Shown: piece by piece, positions 21,739 through 21,744 of the stretch
Position numbering within the stretch: the stretch's first letter is position 1
How the letters are laid out: the number at the start of each line of letters is the position of its first letter
NCBI GenBank assembly: GCA_040182905.1
Contig: JARQWU010000180.1
Coordinates: 1-21,744 of the forward strand
Source: Barthelona sp. PAP020
Taxonomy: Eukaryota > Metamonada: BaSk clade
Reading direction: 5' to 3'
DNA: 21,744 nucleotides
The notes under the pieces: generated by a model
Database searches by the model: none
What the model was told of the DNA's origin: nothing
The model's input: the letters and a program-made list of their open reading frames with translations, nothing else
Made by a program: the position numbers and the translations under genes

Positions 21739-21744
21739 CTACAA

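Noticed and set aside
1-21744. CRISPR arrays, insertion sequences, bacterial operons or rRNA
   Set aside because: No spaced direct repeats of the right form, transposase motifs, Shine-Dalgarno spacing or rRNA signatures were seen. Gene content and signals are eukaryotic.

Overview
The window is nuclear DNA from an AT-rich, gene-dense single-celled eukaryote. There are no ribosome-binding sites or operons. AATAAA-type polyadenylation signals lie in the short intergenic gaps. The long reading frames use the standard stop codons, and the products are typical eukaryotic ones: MOB4/phocein, MYG1, PAQR, RING-H2, GATA, CAP-Gly/dynactin, a golgin and a Kar5/GEX1 karyogamy protein. An RWP-RK factor and an auxin-efflux-carrier-like protein occur beside a dynactin p150-like protein. 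This does not fit a land plant, which lacks dynein/dynactin, and points to a protist such as an amoebozoan, heterolobosean or other discoban-like lineage. I cannot place it more precisely. Most genes appear to lack introns within the coding frame, but GT donor, TACTAAC branch-point and T-run/AG acceptor signals are present in a few places. Several apparent starts are TTG codons; in those cases I moved the start to the first in-frame ATG.

Left end (1-1995): gene-poor. A possible 3' end of a membrane-protein gene (3-98, +) is followed by unassigned DNA. Then comes a broken SAMHD1-like HD-domain dNTPase remnant on the minus strand (about 760-1470).

Middle left (1996-10891): MOB4 (+) converges tightly on an unrecognised 599-residue gene (-). 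Next are a small RWP-RK protein (+), a PIN/PILS-like membrane transporter (-), a large acidic protein with 16 tandem copies of an F-D-M-F repeat and a C-terminal Cys4 zinc knuckle (-), and a PAQR/hemolysin III-type membrane protein (-).

Middle right (11096-16460): a RING-H2 ubiquitin ligase (+), a disordered basic orphan (-), the Kar5/GEX1/Brambleberry nuclear-fusion protein (+) and a MYG1 exonuclease (+).

Right end (16736-21744): a coiled-coil protein with a GRIP-like C-terminus, probably a golgin (+), a 760-bp gap with intron signals, a short CAP-Gly p150-like dynactin subunit (+), a small GATA-finger protein (-), and the last exon of a gene that continues past the window edge (-).

The genes do not form one pathway. 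Two loose themes are membrane traffic and cytoskeleton (MOB4, golgin, p150, the FDMF-repeat protein) and sexual or developmental regulation (Kar5/GEX1, RWP-RK, GATA). I found no convincing new multi-gene system. The most unusual items are the FDMF-repeat protein, the SAMHD1 remnant, and the recurrent acceptor-like sites just upstream of start codons.
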